From Synergistales bacterium Syner_01 (GTDB taxonomy: Bacteria > Synergistota > Synergistia > Synergistales > Aminobacteriaceae), in contig LVBO01000056.1 of NCBI GenBank assembly GCA_001604435.1, forward strand, positions 8,447-17,127: a stretch of 8,681 nt of DNA, given 5' to 3'. Positions 6,306 to 8,681 of the stretch are shown here, one piece after another. A program made the position numbers and the translations under genes. Within the stretch, counting starts at the first letter, position 1. The number at the start of each line of letters is the position of its first letter. The notes beneath the pieces are model-generated. The model did not search any database, had not been told where the DNA came from, and worked only from the letters and a program-made list of their open reading frames with translations.

Positions 6306-7136
6306 ATGGAGGAAAAGCGAAAAATCAAGGAAGACGGCGCCTCGGCACTGAAAAAAGGTTTGGCGATACTTTCGTCCTTCTCGTGGACGAAGAACGCAAT
6401 GACTCTGTCCGAAATAGCACGGGACCGCGATCTTCCGCTCCCCACGGCCGCCCGACTGATAAAAGCCTTGGAGACGGAAGGGTTCCTTGAAAGAGACACG
6501 AAGACAAAGAGATACCATCTCGGCTTCAAGTGCTCTCTATTGGGCGCCATCGCCAAAAAAACGGGCGTCCTGCGGATGATTGCGACGCCGTATATGGAAG
6601 AACTCAGAAGCATGTTCAATGAGACGGTGAACCTCTATCTCCGGGAAGGGGACCTTCGGATCTGTTATGAACAGATCGAAAGTTCGTTCAATCTGAAGCG
6701 CTCGGCAAAACTAGGCGATCGCTTCCCTCTCTGGGCAGGGGCTGCGGGGCGTTGTTTTCTCGCCTTTATGAAAAAAGAGGAGATAGACCGAATTTTAGAA
6801 AATATAGAGCCGCTGACCGCGAATACCATCTTGGACAAAGATCTGGTAAACCAAAAAAGTCTTGAAGTAAAAAAAAGGGGGTATTCATTCAGTGTATCCG
6901 AACGCGAAGAGGGCGTCTCGTCGGTGGCAGCCCCGATTTTCGACACTTCTTTGCAGCCGGTCGCATGCCTGAGCGTTTCGGGCCCCACGTCCCGCTTCAG
7001 CGAAAAAATGATCGACGCTCTCATTCCGCAGTTGAAGCAGCGTTGTCTTCTTATTTCGCTTAAACTCGGCGCGGAAAGAAAAAATCTGACGTTTCTGGAA
7101 GCTGAAAACCAAGTCGGCTCATCTCTCTGCGAATAA
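6306..7136 (+). CDS. IclR family transcriptional regulator
   Basis: The 276-residue product has the two IclR domains. A winged helix-turn-helix occupies about residues 13-75: ALKKGLAILSSF, then MTLSEIARDRDLPLPTAARLIKALETEGFLERD, with the wing RYHLGFK (69-75). The effector domain (about 88-255) has FNETVNLYLREGD (104-116), the PLWAGAAGRCFLAF stretch (141-154), RGYSFSVSEREEGVSSVAAPIFD (191-213) and ACLSVSGP (220-227). These proteins bind a small acid or aromatic effector and switch divergent catabolic genes. I chose the ATG at 6306 (AGGAG 11 bases upstream) because the helix-turn-helix then begins near residue 13. In-frame ATGs at 6264 and 6270 lie downstream of the -10 and cannot be excluded. 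It most likely controls the leftward operon; the inducer is probably the imported acid or a breakdown product. Confidence 0.93.
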   Translation: MEEKRKIKEDGASALKKGLAILSSFSWTKNAMTLSEIARDRDLPLPTAARLIKALETEGFLERDTKTKRYHLGFKCSLLGAIAKKTGVLRMIATPYMEELRSMFNETVNLYLREGDLRICYEQIESSFNLKRSAKLGDRFPLWAGAAGRCFLAFMKKEEIDRILENIEPLTANTILDKDLVNQKSLEVKKRGYSFSVSEREEGVSSVAAPIFDTSLQPVACLSVSGPTSRFSEKMIDALIPQLKQRCLLISLKLGAERKNLTFLEAENQVGSSLCE

Positions 7137-7144
7137 TCCACCGC

Positions 7145-7192
7145 CCCTGTTGACAGGGAATACACAATGTTCTAACGTATGCGTCGTATTCC
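7145..7192 (+). promoter_or_regulatory. Candidate promoter overlapping palindrome, upstream of membrane-protein genes
   Basis: A consensus -35 TTGACA (7150-7155) is followed after 17 bases by TAACGT (7173-7178), a weak -10. The -35 lies inside the perfect palindrome CCCTGT-TG-ACAGGG (7145-7158). A second inverted repeat, GGAATAC (7157-7163) and GTATTCC (7186-7192), brackets the spacer and -10. These could be operators for an unknown regulator. Alternatively the second repeat, followed by a T-rich stretch, could be a weak terminator for the IclR gene. The region from 7137 to 7232 holds no gene. Confidence 0.45.
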
Positions 7193-7232
7193 GTTTCTGT
7201 TCTTTTGATTGCCAAACGGCGGAGGTACGGTT

Positions 7233-7817
7233 ATGTATCGTGCGTTCAGCTACGGTATGGTTCTTTTCTGGGTGCTCGTTCAGCAAACCTGTCTTTTCTG
7301 CGCTCGCTGGGCATGCGATGATTTAAGCGGCGAGAAAAAACCGCTCGCTCCCTTTTGTGCGGCGCAGGCGATTCTCTTCCTCATCGTATCGACGCTTGCG
7401 GTTGGGGATATCGCCGACTGGATTCCCCGCCTCCACGAACATGCGAATAACTCTCCCTCCATGGTCTGGCAGTTCATCTGCACCGTTATGCTGGCGCTCG
7501 ACGGCGGACTCATCGCGTACGCATGGCGGTTCTACCGGTTGCACGCTCTGAAAGGGAAACTCCCGAAAGATACCGCGCTCACACTCTTCGTCGCCTGGGG
7601 AACAGTGTGCCTGCTCCTTTACGGAGCCTACTTCCTCCCGGCGCTTTCAACCGCCGTCCGCCATTCGCTGAACCTTTGGGAATGGGAGTATATCTGCCTC
7701 TTCTATTTCCGGATCGTGAACACATGCTATCTCGTTCTGGAGGGAGCCATGGGCTTTGTCGCCTTTTCGCTGTGGAGAAACCTGAGGAAGGAGGGGGCGC
7801 TTGATGCTCGTTCTTGA
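7233..7817 (+). CDS. Integral membrane protein of unknown function, about five membrane segments
   Basis: I do not recognise this 194-residue protein. It shows about five hydrophobic stretches: residues 5-25, 41-60, 80-99, 115-136 and 152-180. Between them are short basic loops such as RFYRLHALKGK (99-109), and a basic tail WRNLRKEG follows, suggesting a cytoplasmic C-terminus. The first segment carries CLFC (20-23) and another Cys at 28. The start at 7233 is set by GGAGG seven bases upstream. Its end overlaps the next gene by 14 bases, so the two are probably co-translated and may form one membrane complex. There is no signal peptide, catalytic motif or transporter signature I can name. It could be a sensor, a small permease component or an electron-carrier anchor; the sequence does not decide. 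Confidence 0.8.
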   Translation: MYRAFSYGMVLFWVLVQQTCLFCARWACDDLSGEKKPLAPFCAAQAILFLIVSTLAVGDIADWIPRLHEHANNSPSMVWQFICTVMLALDGGLIAYAWRFYRLHALKGKLPKDTALTLFVAWGTVCLLLYGAYFLPALSTAVRHSLNLWEWEYICLFYFRIVNTCYLVLEGAMGFVAFSLWRNLRKEGALDARS

Positions 7818-8208
7818 TCGTTTTTTTCTGTGGGTTGCGCAATGGGAGGGCATCCCCGGTTTTCTGGGTTCGCTGGAAGTGTGGACGAACATGCTCTGCA
7901 GCGCGACGGACATTCTCTTCGTCTTCTGGTTTCTGCGGATAGCCGACATTGCCCGTTCAGAGCAGGGGCGCGGAGCGATCCGTCTCCGCTATCCCGTTCT
8001 CGCGGTCTGCCTGCTGTTGACCCCCGCGCTCCTTTTTCTTGAAGGACCTGCGCTGATGGTGTGGACGTCCCTCATTCTCGGCGTTCCGTACCTGTTGCTC
8101 GCCGGAAGCGTCTTCTTCGAGATTCCGGGTATAGTAAAACTCGTGCGCCGAAGAATTCAAAAGGCTCCGTCCTCCGGAAAGATCTCCGCCCCGGACGAAG
8201 CCCTTTGA
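7804..8208 (+). CDS. Small membrane protein of unknown function, about three membrane segments
   Basis: This 134-residue product is not recognised. Hydrophobic segments lie at about residues 28-47, 62-80 and 84-108, followed by a basic stretch KLVRRRIQK (112-120) and a short polar tail, which suggests a cytoplasmic C-terminus. The ATG at 7804 has AGGAGG nine bases upstream; a TTG directly before it (7801) is an equally possible start adding one residue. It overlaps the preceding membrane-protein gene by 14 bases in another frame, a strong sign of co-translation and perhaps a shared complex. Like its partner it opens with an amphipathic, tryptophan-rich stretch, but the two show no obvious similarity, so a recent duplication is not supported. 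No functional motif is visible. Confidence 0.75.
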   Translation: MLVLDRFFLWVAQWEGIPGFLGSLEVWTNMLCSATDILFVFWFLRIADIARSEQGRGAIRLRYPVLAVCLLLTPALLFLEGPALMVWTSLILGVPYLLLAGSVFFEIPGIVKLVRRRIQKAPSSGKISAPDEAL

Positions 8209-8234
8209 AAAGGGAAACGCAAACGGTCTACGGT

Positions 8235-8681
8235 CTATCGGAGGCACTGAAGCACGCCGACGCTCCAGGGACATGACCCGCAAGTAAGGGAATTCCCAAG
8301 GCAATCCTGCTCGAAATCGTGGCGCTCGATGTAGTCGCACGGCGCCAGACTGCAGTTACCGCAGTGGGGGAAGTCGTAGCGTCCTATTTCGCTGCGGTAG
8401 TCGGAGAACTCCGGGCCGTTCCATATATCCAAGAGCGGCGTCTCGTGCACCGATCCGAAGGAGAGCGCGTCGACCGGGCGGACGCGCCCGTCGGCATGGC
8501 AGGTGAACGAGTGCCAGAGGAAGTAGCAGGGGTGCACCGTCCCGGAGGCGGCGACGAACGCGCTCCCCTCTTCGATAAAATCGCACCGCCTGTTGTTGCG
8601 CGGACTGAGCGAGGGGAGGCGGAGCTCAACTCCGTACTGCGACGCGAGCCGATCGCAACGGCGGAAAAGCTCCTCCATCCG
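8235..8681 (-). CDS. Radical SAM protein, C-terminal SPASM-type region, cut by window edge; tungsten-enzyme maturase-like
   Basis: The frame is open to the right edge, so 148 codons of the C-terminus are visible and the CxxxCxxC radical SAM core must lie outside. Counting from the Met encoded at 8678, cysteines fall at 32, 51, 60, 106, 109, 114, 126, 133, 136 and 145, grouped as PCYFLWHSFTC, HCGNCSLAPC, DCLGNSLTCGSC and QC. With GSVHETPLLDIWNGPEF (75-91) in between, this is the layout of a SPASM domain binding auxiliary Fe-S clusters. The ending, DC.GN..TCG.C.W..G.LQC, and the earlier RCDFIEEG resemble, from memory, radical SAM maturases encoded beside tungsten-dependent aldehyde ferredoxin oxidoreductases. 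That subfamily call is tentative; the radical SAM/SPASM call is firmer. It converges on the membrane-protein gene pair with 26 bases between stops. Confidence 0.75.
   Translation of the reverse strand, partial: RMEELFRRCDRLASQYGVELRLPSLSPRNNRRCDFIEEGSAFVAASGTVHPCYFLWHSFTCHADGRVRPVDALSFGSVHETPLLDIWNGPEFSDYRSEIGRYDFPHCGNCSLAPCDYIERHDFEQDCLGNSLTCGSCPWSVGVLQCLR

Noticed and set aside
8199..8213. Hairpin CCCTTT-GA-AAAGGG at the end of the second membrane-protein gene as a terminator
   Set aside because: The stem is short and AT-rich in the middle, overlaps the coding end, and is not followed by a T-run, so termination is not supported.
8224..8237. Tandem repeat CGGTCTA x2 between the convergent genes
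   Set aside because: Two seven-base copies in a short spacer, reaching into the radical SAM stop codon, are easily explained by chance or a small slippage event. No function is indicated.
1..8681. CRISPR array, insertion sequence, phage, tRNA or rRNA genes
   Set aside because: I saw no regularly spaced repeats, transposase or integrase motifs, terminal inverted repeats, or tRNA/rRNA-like sequences anywhere in the window.

Overview
The window looks like part of an anaerobic, fermentative bacterium with mid-range GC. The gene set fits a Synergistota-like or related organic-acid and amino-acid fermenter: a TAXI-type TRAP transporter, citrate-lyase-type subunits, several carbon-carbon lyases, an IclR regulator, and a possible tungsten-enzyme maturase. 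The phylum is an inference from gene content only; no marker gene is present.

Positions 1 to 6162 hold one leftward (minus-strand) operon of seven genes, the last one cut by the left edge. In transcription order these are: an isocitrate lyase/PEP mutase superfamily lyase (6162-5272), a DUF1932-type beta-hydroxyacid dehydrogenase-like protein (5207-4317), an RraA/HMG-aldolase family protein (4277-3582), a TAXI solute-binding protein (3518-2568), a fused TRAP permease (2489-567), the citrate-lyase-type acyl carrier protein CitD (551-258), and CitE (from 261, running off the window). Gaps are 4 to 78 bases and each gene has a good ribosome binding site or is translationally coupled. A hairpin with a U-tract sits between the binding-protein and permease genes and probably acts as an attenuator.

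A divergent IclR-family regulator (6306-7136) faces the operon across a 143-base intergenic region. That region carries two copies of CATATTATGG exactly 20 bases apart, the first inside a 13-base palindrome and the second overlapping the regulator's extended -10 promoter. This is a good candidate operator. The picture is a substrate-inducible module: the transporter imports an unknown, probably branched, hydroxy-di- or tricarboxylate. Three different retro-aldol or retro-Claisen lyase systems plus one dehydrogenase then break it down to units such as pyruvate, oxaloacetate and acetate.

To the right, on the plus strand, two overlapping genes (7233-7817 and 7804-8208) encode small integral membrane proteins of no family I recognise, behind a candidate promoter that overlaps a palindrome. 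Converging on them from the right edge is the C-terminal part of a cysteine-rich radical SAM/SPASM protein (8235 to the edge), which resembles maturases of tungsten-cofactor oxidoreductases.
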